Counted from the first letter of the stretch, positions 54,285 through 63,964 are shown. The stretch: 64,000 bases of DNA from Bifidobacterium sp. ESL0775 (GCF_029395475.1 NZ_CP113917.1:2046001-2110000); one strand, 5' to 3'. A program made the numbers and translations. Notes: generated from the letters alone by a model not told the origin.

Positions 54285-57200
54285 ATGGTTTGCCCTCACT
54301 GTGGAGCGACGATATCCGAAAATGCCAGATTCTGCCCGCATTGCGGCCAGGGCACGGTCCCTGGAGGCGCGCAAACGCAGCAAAGCCCCAATGGGCAGGT
54401 AGGAAACGCGGCCACGGGGGCGCCGATGCCGACCACGTCAAGGTCCCCTCTCCCGTTGCCCAACGGACAGACCCCGACACCATCCCCTGCCTCTGGGGCT
54501 CCTGCACCCGGCACGGCAATCCCCATGCCGCAGGCCCAGAACCCACAGCCAGCGCCTTTCCAGCAGCCGACCGGCGCGATTCCCCAATTCGGCGCAATAC
54601 CCAGCACGACCGGCAACGTGCCGACCGGCGCCATACCGACCGGGACGATGCCGACGGGAGCGATGCAAACAGGAACGATGCAAACCGGAGCAGCGCCAAC
54701 CGGTACGGTTCCTCCAGGGACAACCGCCGCAGGAAACATGCCAGCGGGAGCCGCGCCGAATGGCGGTCAACCCTCGCAAACGCAACGACTGTACAAGGAG
54801 ATCGTCACGCCAAGCAGCCTCAAGGCGATGGGCTCATCCCTCGGCTTCGGCCTGGGCGCGGCCCTGGTGCTCGCCCTGGCCAACGCGGGCGTGCTCGCGG
54901 CCGTGAGCCAAGGCGCGATGTCGTCGATGATGAACAACCTCGGCGACTTCTCGGAGCTTCTTGACGTCAAGTCCAGCAATTTCTTCCATACCGTCATCAC
55001 GATGCTCGTGGCCGGCGTCGCGGGATCGTTCTCCCTGAAGGCTTCGGCGCTGGGGGTCTCCACCGACGACCTGGGCGCCAAGATCTCGATGTGGCTGCCG
55101 ATGAGCCTTTCCGGCGTGGCGCTGTTGATCGGGGCGGCGTTCGGCGCCTACTTCATCGCGCATCGCGTCGGCATCCGTTTCAAATTCACCGGCATCGCGA
55201 GCGCCGGCGTCGTCGGGCTCGCCACGGGATTGGTGTACATAGCGCTCGGGGCCCTCTTCCCCATGAGCTCCTCGGCCTCCATGGGCATCGCGAAAGGCGA
55301 GGCGGCGCTCAACGGCGCCACGGTGCGCACGTTCATCATGGCCTTCGTCATCTCCGCCTTCGGCTCGCTGCTCGGCTATGCCTTGGCGCAATACGCCTCG
55401 GACAGCACCAACGTGTTCCGCGCCGCCTGGCGCTGGGGGCACCGCCTGCGCGGGCCGGCACGCACCTTCGTGGAGGCGTTCTCCATCTATGCCATCGCCT
55501 ACACCATCATCGGCCTGATCGCGCTCGTGGTCGTCTCCATCTACGTCAAAACGCCCGTGGCCATATTGCTGGTCCCCGTCGTCATGCCGTATCTGCAATT
55601 CATCCTGCTTGACTTCTCGTCGTTCGGGGGCATCGCCACCAGTGGAAGCGACAACGCGGTCTCGATCACGTTCGGCTCCCTGTTCTCGGCCAAGCCGTGG
55701 GTGTTCATCCTCGCGGCCGTCATCTTCATCCTCATCACGTTCTATATCGCGTTGCGGGCCTCGGCGCGCGCCTCGCAAGACAAATTCTACGCCAAATGGG
55801 AGCACACGTGGAAGGCGCCGGTGGGCATGTTCGCGCTTTGGCTGCTGGTCACCTTCGTGCTGGCCAACATGGGCATGTCGGCGAGTTCCGACTCCGGATC
55901 GTTGGCCATCGTCTCGTGGTTCCCCTTGGTGGCCGCGGCCTGGGCCTTCGTCATCGAGGCCGTCGCCATGACCTTCGGGCCGGCGCTGCTGGTCTCCATG
56001 CCCGGTCTCTGGCAATTCGTGCGCGGCGGCTGCGTGGAGGCAACGCCGCAGAGCATCAACGCCTATGTGGACGCTTGCGGCGCGCGGTTCAAGCACCTTG
56101 GCGAGGACGAAACCGACGGTACTGCGGCGGCGCCGAATCCCGTTTCGAGCAATATGGCGGCCACCGCAAGCGAGAGCATGGTGTCCGGCACCTCAACGTC
56201 AGCGGTGCCCATGCCGGGCCAAACCGCGCCAGGCGCCGTCCAGCCCTTCCCCGAACCCAACCAAGCCGGCGGAAACGCACAGGCCTTTGCAACCGGGCCA
56301 ATTCCCAACGGACCTGCATACTACCCGTCAGAGAACCTGTCCGCCGCGACTTCCGCAGCCCCCGGCAATGCCGTGAGCCTTGAAGACTTCAGCGTCGCCC
56401 CGCCCGTCGCCACCGGCGCGGGCACCGACACGAAAGCCATGGACGCCAAACAAAAACGCATCGTCATCATCTGCGCGGCCATCGTCGGCGCGTGCGTCCT
56501 CCTCGGCATCGCCTACAGCGTGCTCAGCTCGACCATTTTCAGCCCCAAAACGGTGGTCAACCAATACACCAGCGCCATCGCCGCCGGCGATTTCGACAGG
56601 GCCAACACCATCGCCGACCCGCAAACCAATGGTGCGAAGGCCAAACTGCTGACCAACAAAGCCGCCAAGCACGGCTCGACCATTTCCAACGCGCGCGTCA
56701 CCTCCACCAAGAGGAACTCCGACGGTTCGACGTCGGTCGGCATCGCCTACACCCTTTCCGGCAAAACCCATAACGAGACGTTGACCGTGGTCTCGAAGAG
56801 CCGGAAGATGCTCATTTTCGACAACTGGGCCATCACCACCCCGCTGGTCACCAACCTGCGGATCGCAGCGCCCGACGCCGTCGGATCGCTCAACATCAAT
56901 GGCATCAGTGTCTCCGGCGAGAACTCCAGCGGCAACGGCGGAGCCAGCAAGAACTCCGGGAAAACCTACGATTTCAAGGCCTACCCCGGCATCTACACCG
57001 TCAAAGCGGCGGCTTCCGACTACATGACCAGCAACACGCTGACGTTGCAACCGGATTCGCTGGACAGCAATTCCGACAATTCGGGCGCCGATGCCGTCAT
57101 CAACGTCAAGCCGACGGACAAGCTCGAGGACGCCGTCAACGAGGCCGTCAAGAGGAAGATCGACGATTGCGCCTCGTCCACGGACGCCGACCCGGACGGC

Positions 57201-57476
57201 TGCCCCTTCGGGGAATCGTATTACGAATCGAACAGCAGCTATTCGGACTTCTCATGGAGCGTGAACTCCTATCCAAAGGTCGACGACGTCAACATGGAAA
57301 ACTCGTCGTTCTCCACCGAATCGAACGAGGGGGAAATGAAGCTTTATTACAAGTACCGTTTCTTCGACGACGATGACTGGGAATCGGAGAACACCAACTG
57401 CGAGATCAGCGAGATCACCGGCACCTTCACCATCACCAACAACAAGGTGAAGGTGAGCTTCGACGATGACGACTGA
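54285..57476 (+). CDS. Zinc-ribbon membrane protein with TcaA-like extracellular domain (paralogue 2)
   Basis: 1063 residues from ATG 54285 (GGGAGAAAAAAG upstream). Zinc ribbon CPHCGATISENARFCPHCG at residues 3-21, then a Pro/Thr/Gly-rich linker with tandem PTGxM/QTGxM pentads (about 110-150). A multi-helix domain (about 180-600) resembles paralogue 1: RAAWRWGHRLRGPARTFVEAFSIYA, FYIALRASARAS. A further helix near 730-750 (IVIICAAIVGACVLLGIAYSVL) precedes an exported region with FSPKTVVNQYTSAIAAGDFDRANTIADP and a stalk like TcaA/YvbJ proteins. It ends in an Asp-rich tail. Function unknown; envelope stress or antibiotic sensing is plausible by analogy only. Confidence 0.78.
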   Translation: MVCPHCGATISENARFCPHCGQGTVPGGAQTQQSPNGQVGNAATGAPMPTTSRSPLPLPNGQTPTPSPASGAPAPGTAIPMPQAQNPQPAPFQQPTGAIPQFGAIPSTTGNVPTGAIPTGTMPTGAMQTGTMQTGAAPTGTVPPGTTAAGNMPAGAAPNGGQPSQTQRLYKEIVTPSSLKAMGSSLGFGLGAALVLALANAGVLAAVSQGAMSSMMNNLGDFSELLDVKSSNFFHTVITMLVAGVAGSFSLKASALGVSTDDLGAKISMWLPMSLSGVALLIGAAFGAYFIAHRVGIRFKFTGIASAGVVGLATGLVYIALGALFPMSSSASMGIAKGEAALNGATVRTFIMAFVISAFGSLLGYALAQYASDSTNVFRAAWRWGHRLRGPARTFVEAFSIYAIAYTIIGLIALVVVSIYVKTPVAILLVPVVMPYLQFILLDFSSFGGIATSGSDNAVSITFGSLFSAKPWVFILAAVIFILITFYIALRASARASQDKFYAKWEHTWKAPVGMFALWLLVTFVLANMGMSASSDSGSLAIVSWFPLVAAAWAFVIEAVAMTFGPALLVSMPGLWQFVRGGCVEATPQSINAYVDACGARFKHLGEDETDGTAAAPNPVSSNMAATASESMVSGTSTSAVPMPGQTAPGAVQPFPEPNQAGGNAQAFATGPIPNGPAYYPSENLSAATSAAPGNAVSLEDFSVAPPVATGAGTDTKAMDAKQKRIVIICAAIVGACVLLGIAYSVLSSTIFSPKTVVNQYTSAIAAGDFDRANTIADPQTNGAKAKLLTNKAAKHGSTISNARVTSTKRNSDGSTSVGIAYTLSGKTHNETLTVVSKSRKMLIFDNWAITTPLVTNLRIAAPDAVGSLNINGISVSGENSSGNGGASKNSGKTYDFKAYPGIYTVKAAASDYMTSNTLTLQPDSLDSNSDNSGADAVINVKPTDKLEDAVNEAVKRKIDDCASSTDADPDGCPFGESYYESNSSYSDFSWSVNSYPKVDDVNMENSSFSTESNEGEMKLYYKYRFFDDDDWESENTNCEISEITGTFTITNNKVKVSFDDDD

Positions 57477-57558
57477 TGGGCCCGAGACCCGGTACGACGT
57501 TCATATCGTAATACATCAACTGAAGTAGGGGCGCAACCTTCCGCAGCCGCGGCGGCCG

Positions 57559-57596
57559 ACCCCTCGCAACCCGCCTCGCGACGATTTGCGAGGGGT
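57559..57596 (+). terminator. Hairpin between the zinc-ribbon gene and prs
   Basis: Perfect 11-bp arms ACCCCTCGCAA (57559-57569) and TTGCGAGGGGT (57586-57596). No T-tract, so termination is only one possibility; it lies in the prs leader region. Confidence 0.4.
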
Positions 57597-57703
57597 TGGC
57601 GCTATATTGGAAGTAGTTTCTGATGATCATCCTTGTTCCGAGGCGACCTGAGGCAATGCCGGGCTGGCGCACGGACACGGTGTCAACAAAGGGAAGGCGA
57701 GAC

Positions 57704-58717
57704 ATGTCGGCGATTCTCGAAGGCAAGCCCAAAAAGCGACTGGCGTTGGTGACGGGCCGGGCGTATCCGGAACAGGCCGAGGCCACGGCGGAGTGCCTGG
57801 GCACCGTGCCGCTGAAGACCACGGCCTACGACTTCGCGAACGGCGAGATGTATGTGCGCTATACCGAACCGGTGCGCGGCGCGGACGTCTTCGTCCTGCA
57901 ATCGCACACCGACCCCATCAACAAGTGGATCATGGAGCAGCTCTTGATGATTGACGCGCTGAAGCGCGCCTCCGCCCGTTCCATCACCGTCGTGGCCCCG
58001 TTCCTCGGCTATTCACGCCAGGACAAGAAGGGCCTGGGCCGCGAGCCCATCACCGCCCGGCTGATGTTCGACCTCTTCCAGACGGCCGGCGCCGACCGCA
58101 TCATGACCGTCGACCTGCACGCTTCGCAGGAGCAGGGCTTCTTCGATGGCCCTGTCGACCACCTGACCGCGATGCCGGTGCTGCTGGACTACGTGCGCAG
58201 CTCGATGCCGCTTCAGAACGCGACCATCGTCTCCCCTGACGCCGGTCGCATCAAGGTCTCCGAGCGGTGGGCGGCCAAGCTCGGCGGGCTGCCGCTGGCC
58301 TTCATCCACAAGACGCGCGACGTCACACGGCCCAACCACGCCGTGGCCCATGGCATCATCGGCGAGGTGCGCGATCGCGACTGCGTGGTCGTCGACGACA
58401 TGATCGACACCGCCGGCACCATCTGCGAGGCCGTGCGCACCCTGCGCGAGGCCGGTGCGAAATCCGTGACGCTGGTCGCCACACACGGCCTGTTGTCCGG
58501 CCCGGCCATCGAACGGCTCAAAGACTGCGGCGCCCGCGAGATCGTCCTGATGGACACCGTCCCCGTCCCGGCGGAAAAGCGCCTACCGAACATGACCGTG
58601 CTCTCCATCGCCCCGCTGCTGGCCGCCGGCATCCGCTCGGTCTTCGAGTCCGGCTCGGTCTCCGGCCTCATGGAAGGCCTTCCCGACGACATGCATCCGC
58701 ACAGCATCTACGCGTGA
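57704..58717 (+). CDS. prs: Ribose-phosphate pyrophosphokinase (PRPP synthase)
   Basis: Makes PRPP from ribose-5-phosphate and ATP for nucleotide, histidine and tryptophan synthesis. From ATG 57704 (GGAAGG 8 nt upstream) 337 residues. Motifs: FANGEMYVRY, ATP-contact VVAPFLGYSRQDKKG, DLHASQEQGFFDGPVDHLTA, VSPDAGR and the PRPP-binding loop CVVVDDMIDTAGT. The adjacent converging ribose-uptake operon supplies the same substrate. Actinobacterial genomes often have two prs paralogues, so this may not be the only one. Confidence 0.96.
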   Translation: MSAILEGKPKKRLALVTGRAYPEQAEATAECLGTVPLKTTAYDFANGEMYVRYTEPVRGADVFVLQSHTDPINKWIMEQLLMIDALKRASARSITVVAPFLGYSRQDKKGLGREPITARLMFDLFQTAGADRIMTVDLHASQEQGFFDGPVDHLTAMPVLLDYVRSSMPLQNATIVSPDAGRIKVSERWAAKLGGLPLAFIHKTRDVTRPNHAVAHGIIGEVRDRDCVVVDDMIDTAGTICEAVRTLREAGAKSVTLVATHGLLSGPAIERLKDCGAREIVLMDTVPVPAEKRLPNMTVLSIAPLLAAGIRSVFESGSVSGLMEGLPDDMHPHSIYA

Positions 58718-58761
58718 GCAAAAAGCCTCATATCCGTATTCAATAAACATATTCAATAAAC

Positions 58762-58806
58762 AACGGGCGGGTGCGACTTCACTTTTCGAAGTCACACCCG
58801 CCCGTT
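58762..58806. terminator. Bidirectional terminator between prs and rbsK
   Basis: Long stem: AACGGGCGGGTG (58762-58773) with CACCCGCCCGTT (58795-58806), extended inside by GACTTC/GAAGTC. It lies between converging genes. Short T-tracts occur on both sides. Confidence 0.82.
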
Positions 58807-58876
58807 TGATAATGGCCGTAACGCCGGCCACGCGATTCCGGTCCAGCCGATGTTCAATGACCGGCGGAACCCGGAA

Positions 58877-59890
58877 TCATTGCGTTTGGAAACGTTCCTG
58901 GATCTGCTCGGCCGTGCCGTACGAAGCCTGCGCGCCGACACCGGTGGCGGCATATCCGGAGACGTAGGATCCCAATCGCGCGCAATCCACCAGTTCCAGG
59001 CCTACGGAGAGACCAGCGAGCAACGTGCCCATGAAGGCATCGCCGCAGCCGGTGGTGTCCACCGCATCGATGGTCACGGCGTCGACCTGCGTGGCATGGC
59101 CCTGATCAAGCACCATGCAGCCATCGGCCCCCAGCGTCACCACGGCCCTTTCGAAGCCGAACCGCTGCATCTGCCGCGCGACCTCAGACCAATCGATGCC
59201 CAGCCAATCGTCGTTGTCGGGCTCGTCGATATGCAGCAATTGCGCCATCTCATGCTCGTTGACGAGAAGGATGTCGGCGTGCTTGATGAGCTCGTCGGGC
59301 AAATGGTCGACGAACGGCGAATCGTTGAGCAAGACCTGCATACCGGCTTCGTGGCAAATCCTGGCGCACTCGCAGACCGTCTTCATCGGGCTTTCCAGAC
59401 ACAGTCCGAGCACCGGCGCCGAGGTGAGCTCTTTCTGGGATTCATGGACATATTCGACGGACACCTTGGCATTGGAGCCCGCGGAATAGACGATGGTGTT
59501 CTCACCATGCTCGTCGACGGTGATCACCGTCGTGCCGCTGGCACCGCTCAGATGCAGGACATGCGACACATCGACGCCGGCGTCCTGAAGATGGCCCAAC
59601 AGGAATTTCGCGTTGGAATCGTCGCCGACGGCGCCAAACATATTGACATGCGCGCCAAGCCTGGCCGAGGCCGCGGCCTGGTTCGCTGACTTCCCTCCCG
59701 GGAGCAATTGCAAGGGACCGCCATTGATGGTCTCCCCGGGCTTGGGCAGCCTGGAGGCGACCACGGTGTAATCCGCGTTCATCGAGCCTATGACCGATAT
59801 GCGCGCATTACCATCCCTGATGGCGTCAAGCAGCGGCAAGGCACCGCGCTCGGAGACATGGGCTCGTTGTCCATCCCGACTTTCAAGCAT
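58877..59890 (-). CDS. rbsK: Ribokinase (PfkB family)
   Basis: Phosphorylates D-ribose to ribose-5-phosphate. 337 residues with an N-terminal extension of about 30 over the usual 305. Substrate motif GSMNADYTVVASRLPKPGETI and LPGGKSANQAAASARLGA; catalytic base in DTTGCGDAFMG (more often DTTGAGD or DTTAAGD). VTLGADGCMVLDQ is typical. Last gene of the rbs operon, 34 nt after rbsD. Confidence 0.95.
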   Translation of the reverse strand: MLESRDGQRAHVSERGALPLLDAIRDGNARISVIGSMNADYTVVASRLPKPGETINGGPLQLLPGGKSANQAAASARLGAHVNMFGAVGDDSNAKFLLGHLQDAGVDVSHVLHLSGASGTTVITVDEHGENTIVYSAGSNAKVSVEYVHESQKELTSAPVLGLCLESPMKTVCECARICHEAGMQVLLNDSPFVDHLPDELIKHADILLVNEHEMAQLLHIDEPDNDDWLGIDWSEVARQMQRFGFERAVVTLGADGCMVLDQGHATQVDAVTIDAVDTTGCGDAFMGTLLAGLSVGLELVDCARLGSYVSGYAATGVGAQASYGTAEQIQERFQTQ

Positions 59891-59924
59891 GATGGCAACC
59901 TTTCTTCAGTCGAATACCTATTGT

Positions 59925-60320
59925 CTAAAACGGTACACCACAACGGAAAATAACGTTGGAGAACGAGGTCGTCTCACCGGTGCGGATGACGAATTTCGCG
60001 TTCTTCACTTGGTCCTTCAAACCGTCGGGGCCATCGTGGGGCACGTAGGTCAGTGGGATGTCGAAACGATCCTTCACCCATTGCTCGGCAACGGTGCCCT
60101 TGGCCTCTTCGGCCATGGTCCCCGTCTCGAGGACGAGTTCCGGCTCGATGGCCTCAAGCACCTGCGTGAAGCGGGGGACGCCGAACACCAGGGCCAGATC
60201 GATCACCTCGACACCACGTTGCACCGGCAGCCCGGCATCCGAGACCACAAAGAGGTCCTTATGCCTCAAGCCGGCGAGTGCGGCGGAAAGTTGCGCATTC
60301 AATATTCCATGCGTCAACAT
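59925..60320 (-). CDS. rbsD: D-ribose pyranase
   Basis: 131-residue protein converting beta-pyranose to furanose ribose for ribokinase. Typical: HGILNAQLSAALAGLRHKDLFVVSDAGLPV (catalytic His in LRHKD), VIDLALVFGVPRFTQVL, and the C-terminal VIRTGETTSFSNVIFRCGVPF. Confidence 0.97.
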   Translation of the reverse strand: MLTHGILNAQLSAALAGLRHKDLFVVSDAGLPVQRGVEVIDLALVFGVPRFTQVLEAIEPELVLETGTMAEEAKGTVAEQWVKDRFDIPLTYVPHDGPDGLKDQVKNAKFVIRTGETTSFSNVIFRCGVPF

Positions 60321-60364
60321 AGTTATACTCCTTTAAGCATTGATTCTTGATCGATGCGTTCATT

Positions 60365-60404
60365 ATAAAATTCGGCCCGTCACTTCGAAGGCAACGGGCC
60401 GAAT
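60365..60404 (-). terminator. Intercistronic hairpin between rbsB and rbsD
   Basis: ATTCGGCCCGT (60370-60380) and ACGGGCCGAAT (60394-60404) form a perfect 11-bp stem; on the minus strand TTTTAT follows. It lies after rbsB and may end part of the transcripts or protect the upstream message, raising binding-protein output relative to rbsD-rbsK. Confidence 0.7.
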
Positions 60405-60435
60405 CTCATTGTTTCAGTGCCGTGACCAGAAACCG

Positions 60436-61389
60436 TCACTCGAACTGGGAGACGTTGTCCTTGTTCACGGTCTTGACCGGGATGGCCTCTTTCTTCTGAA
60501 CGCTTTGGCCCTTGACGAGCTTGGCGGCGGCGTCCACGGCCTTCTTGCCGAGGAGCTTCGGCTGCTGGGCGATGGTGCCCGCCAGCTTGCCGTCCTTCAC
60601 GGCCTTGAGGCCGTCGGCGGTGCCATCGAAGCTGAAAACCTTGATGGACTGGCCGGCCTTGGCTCCAAGAGCCTGGACGGCGCCCAGCGCCATCTCGTCG
60701 TTCTCGGAGTAGATGCCGGTGACATTAGGATGGGACTGGACCAGGTTGGTGGTGACGTCAAGTCCCTGGGCGCGATCGAAGTTCGCGGTCTGCTCAGCGA
60801 CGATCTTGATGTTCGGGAACTTCTTGATCTCGTCCTTGAAGCCCTTGCCGCGATCACGGGTGGAAGCAGCACCGGGGGTGCCTTGCAGGATCAGCACGTT
60901 GCCCTTCTCGCCAATCGCCTTGGCCAGGCCGTCGGCGGCTTGGGCGCCACCAGCGACGTTATCGGAAGCGATGTGGGAATTGACGTCCTTGCCGGTCACC
61001 GCACGGTCGACGGAGATGACGGGGAGCTTGGAGGAAAGCAGCGATGCCACAGCCGGGCCCGCGGCATCGGAGTCGACCGGGTTGATGATGACGGCCTTGG
61101 CGCCCTGCGACTGGGCGTTCTGGGCCTGGTTCTGCTGGGTCGAGGAATCGTTCTGGGCGTCGGAGACCTGAAGATCGATATTCATCTTCTTGGCTTCGGC
61201 CTGGGCGCCGTCACGCAGATCGACGAAGAACGGGTTGTTGAGCGTGGAGACCAGCAGGGCGACCTTGGTCTTGCCACCCGCGGCTCCTGAACCGCTGCCA
61301 CCGCATGCGCTGGCTCCGGCCATCAACGTCGTGGCGCATACCACGGCGAGCGCGACGCGGACGCCTTTCTTGATCTTGTCGTTAATCAT
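60436..61389 (-). CDS. rbsB: Ribose ABC transporter substrate-binding lipoprotein
   Basis: 317 residues. Signal peptide with lipobox TLMAGASACGG (Cys about residue 29). The periplasmic-binding-protein type 1 fold shows VALLVSTLNNPFFVDLRDGAQAEAKK, AVIINPVDSDAAGPAV, PVISVDRAV (sugar contact), QGTPGAASTRDRGKGF and YSENDEMALGAV, all typical of RbsB. Follows rbsC by 63 nt. Confidence 0.95.
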   Translation of the reverse strand: MINDKIKKGVRVALAVVCATTLMAGASACGGSGSGAAGGKTKVALLVSTLNNPFFVDLRDGAQAEAKKMNIDLQVSDAQNDSSTQQNQAQNAQSQGAKAVIINPVDSDAAGPAVASLLSSKLPVISVDRAVTGKDVNSHIASDNVAGGAQAADGLAKAIGEKGNVLILQGTPGAASTRDRGKGFKDEIKKFPNIKIVAEQTANFDRAQGLDVTTNLVQSHPNVTGIYSENDEMALGAVQALGAKAGQSIKVFSFDGTADGLKAVKDGKLAGTIAQQPKLLGKKAVDAAAKLVKGQSVQKKEAIPVKTVNKDNVSQFE

Positions 61390-61452
61390 AATATTTCTTC
61401 TTTCTATTGGTTATCTTCTTTGATTTTGGATAATGATCACGAACAGCAATGA

Positions 61453-62442
61453 TCAGTGGGCGTCTTCCTTGCGGCGCAGGGTATCGAAGCTCACGGCGAA
61501 GGCGATGACCAGGCCGATGACGACTTTCTGCCAGAAGGAGGACACATTGAGGATGTTGAGGCCGTTGCGGATGACGGCGAGCAGGATGGCGCCGACGAAG
61601 GTGCCGGAGACGCGGCCCTTGCCACCGGAGAGCGAGGCTCCACCGATGACCACGGAGGCGATGGCGTCCATCTCATAGCCATCAGCCGCCTGCGGCTGCG
61701 CGGAATTGAGTCGGCCGGCGATGACGAGGCCAGCGACGGCGGCGAAGATACCGGAGAGGATGAACACCGTGATCTGGGTCTTGTGCACCGAGATGCCGGA
61801 AAGCCTGGAGGCTTCCATGTTGCCGCCGACGGCGTACATCGAACGGCCCATGCTCGTGTAGTTGAGGATGACCGAGGCGATGATGGCCATGATGACCATC
61901 ATGATGATCGGCACCGGGATACCGAGGATGTCACTGCCGAAGAAGTTGACCATGCCCGACGTCGAGATCGGCCGGCCATCGGAGATCACCAAGGTCAGGC
62001 CGCGGGCGACCGACATCATGGCCAAGGTGGCGATGAACGAAGGCAGCTTCAGATAGGCGTTGGCCAGACCCGAAAGGCCGCCGAAAACGGCGCCTGCGAT
62101 CAGGCCGACGATGATGGTCAACCAGCCGGGCAGGCCCATGGAGGCGCCCGTGTAGGCCACCAGCATGCTGGACAGGGCCGCCACGGCGCCGACGGACAGA
62201 TCGATGCCCGCGGCGACGATGACGAAGGTCTGCCCGAACGCCAGGATGGCGACGGTCGCGGCCTGGATGCCGACGTTCAGAAGGTTCGACGGCGTCAGGA
62301 ACGCCGGTGTGGCGATCGCCAGGACAACGCACAGGATGATCAGGCCGATCAGAGCGCCGTTCCTGGCCGCGAAGCGCTTCACCACGTCCCAGGCGTGTGA
62401 ACCGTTGCCTTTGGTCTTTTCTACAGTTTTGCTATCCGACAT
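61453..62442 (-). CDS. rbsC: Ribose ABC transporter permease
   Basis: 329 residues from ATG 62442 (GGGAGAAGTAAG upstream), BPD type 2 family, with 8-10 helices. Family segments: FGQTFVIVAAGIDLSVGAVAALSSM, GLSGLANAYLKLPSFIATLAMMSVARG, YAVGGNMEASRLSGISV and ASVVIGGASLSGGKGRVSGTFVGA. ATG lies 1 nt after the rbsA stop. Confidence 0.95.
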   Translation of the reverse strand: MSDSKTVEKTKGNGSHAWDVVKRFAARNGALIGLIILCVVLAIATPAFLTPSNLLNVGIQAATVAILAFGQTFVIVAAGIDLSVGAVAALSSMLVAYTGASMGLPGWLTIIVGLIAGAVFGGLSGLANAYLKLPSFIATLAMMSVARGLTLVISDGRPISTSGMVNFFGSDILGIPVPIIMMVIMAIIASVILNYTSMGRSMYAVGGNMEASRLSGISVHKTQITVFILSGIFAAVAGLVIAGRLNSAQPQAADGYEMDAIASVVIGGASLSGGKGRVSGTFVGAILLAVIRNGLNILNVSSFWQKVVIGLVIAFAVSFDTLRRKEDAH

Positions 62443-62443
62443 C

Positions 62444-63964
62444 TTACTTCTCCCTTTCATTACTAGCGGTTACCGGCTCTTCCTCATCCATGTGGGAGAC
62501 GGCCAACGCCATGACCTTTTCCTGCGTCGCTTCGCTTGCGGGCATTTCACCACTGACCTTCCCGTTGCTCATCACGACGATTCGATCGGACATGCCGAGA
62601 ATCTCCGGCAGATCCGAGGAAGCCATCAACACGGCACCACCTTGCTTGGTGATGGCGTTGATCAGCTCGTAGATCTCCACACGGGCGCCGACGTCGACGC
62701 CACGGGTGGGCTCGTCGAGCAAGAGCACCTTGACATTGGCCATGGCCCACTTGCCGAAGACGATCTTCTGCTGGTTGCCGCCAGAGAGGTTGCCCACCGT
62801 CTCGTCGATGTTGCTCATACGGATGTTGAGCTGTTCGGCCGTCTTCTTCTCGCGGCCAAGCTGACCCTTGAGGTCGGCGAAACCGAATTTCGAAGTCGGC
62901 AGCATGGTCGGCAGGCCGAGGTTGTCGGCGACGGAGGCGCCGAGGATCAGCCCTTGGGCGCGGCGGTCCTCGGGGACCAGGCCGACACCGGCGGCGATCG
63001 CGGCCGAGATCGAATTCTTGGGCAGCGGCTTGCCGTCCACCTCAACGGATCCGGAATCGTAATTGTCGGCTCCGAAGATGGCCCTGATGGTCTCGGTGCG
63101 CCCCGCGCCGACCAGACCGGAGAAGCCTACGACCTCGCCGGCATGGACCTCGAACGAGACATCATCGATGACACCCTCACGGGTCAGGTTGCTGACTTTC
63201 AGCAGGGTCTTGCCGGGCTTGCCGGCGACGCGCGGGAACTGCTCCTCGATATTGCGTCCGACCATCAAGCGAACAAGCTCGGATTCAGGGGTGTCGGCCG
63301 GGACCGTGTCGATGTACTTGCCATCGCGCAAGACGGTCACGACATCGCCGACCTTGGTGACCTCGTCCAAATGATGGGAGATGAAGACCATGGCGACGCC
63401 CTTGGCCTTCAGATCGCCCATGATGTCGAAGAGCTGGTCGCATTCCTTGCGGGTCAGCGCGGCGGTGGGCTCGTCGAGGATAAGGACCGACGCGTTCTGC
63501 ATCAGCGCCTTGGCGATTTCCACCATCTGCTGCCTGGCGACGCCGAGCTCCTTCATGGGAGTGGCCACGTCCTCATCCAGGCCGATGAGCTTCAAAGCCG
63601 CTTCGGCTTTCGTCCTCATCGCCTTGTGATCGACGAAACCGCCCTTGAGCGGAAGGTCGCCCAGGAAAAGATTCTCCATGATCGACAACTCGGGAACAAG
63701 GTTCAGCTCCTGGTGGATCACCGCGATGCCCAGCTTGCGAGCGGCGTCGACATTGGGGATGACGACCTGCTTGCCGTCAATCTCAATGTGGCCCTCATCG
63801 GGCTGGTAGATGCCGCTCATCATCTTGATGACCGTGGATTTGCCAGCACCGTTCTCTCCAAGCAGCACATGCACTTTCCCGGGGTCGACCGTGATCGAGA
63901 CATTGTCGACGACTTTGGAGTTGCCGAATATCTTCGACACACCAACTAACGATAACTGTGTCAT
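62444..63964 (-). CDS. rbsA: Ribose ABC transporter ATP-binding protein (double ATPase)
   Basis: 506 residues with two ABC domains. Domain 1: Walker A LLGENGAGKST (about residue 40), LGVARQQMVEIAKAL, VLILDEPTAALT. Domain 2: GLVGAGRTE, degenerate Walker A typical of this class, LSGGNQQKIVFGKWAM, VLLLDEPTRGVDVGA. ATG 63964 has GAAAGG close upstream; the frame also opens at TTG 63994. First of the rbs genes seen; the promoter and any regulator lie beyond the window end. Confidence 0.96.
   Translation of the reverse strand: MTQLSLVGVSKIFGNSKVVDNVSITVDPGKVHVLLGENGAGKSTVIKMMSGIYQPDEGHIEIDGKQVVIPNVDAARKLGIAVIHQELNLVPELSIMENLFLGDLPLKGGFVDHKAMRTKAEAALKLIGLDEDVATPMKELGVARQQMVEIAKALMQNASVLILDEPTAALTRKECDQLFDIMGDLKAKGVAMVFISHHLDEVTKVGDVVTVLRDGKYIDTVPADTPESELVRLMVGRNIEEQFPRVAGKPGKTLLKVSNLTREGVIDDVSFEVHAGEVVGFSGLVGAGRTETIRAIFGADNYDSGSVEVDGKPLPKNSISAAIAAGVGLVPEDRRAQGLILGASVADNLGLPTMLPTSKFGFADLKGQLGREKKTAEQLNIRMSNIDETVGNLSGGNQQKIVFGKWAMANVKVLLLDEPTRGVDVGARVEIYELINAITKQGGAVLMASSDLPEILGMSDRIVVMSNGKVSGEMPASEATQEKVMALAVSHMDEEEPVTASNEREK

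Noticed and set aside
54834..56096. 420-codon minus-strand frame opposite the zinc-ribbon gene
   Set aside because: Arg/His/Gly/Asp-rich shadow with no recognisable domain and no start signal, while the plus strand encodes clear membrane helices.
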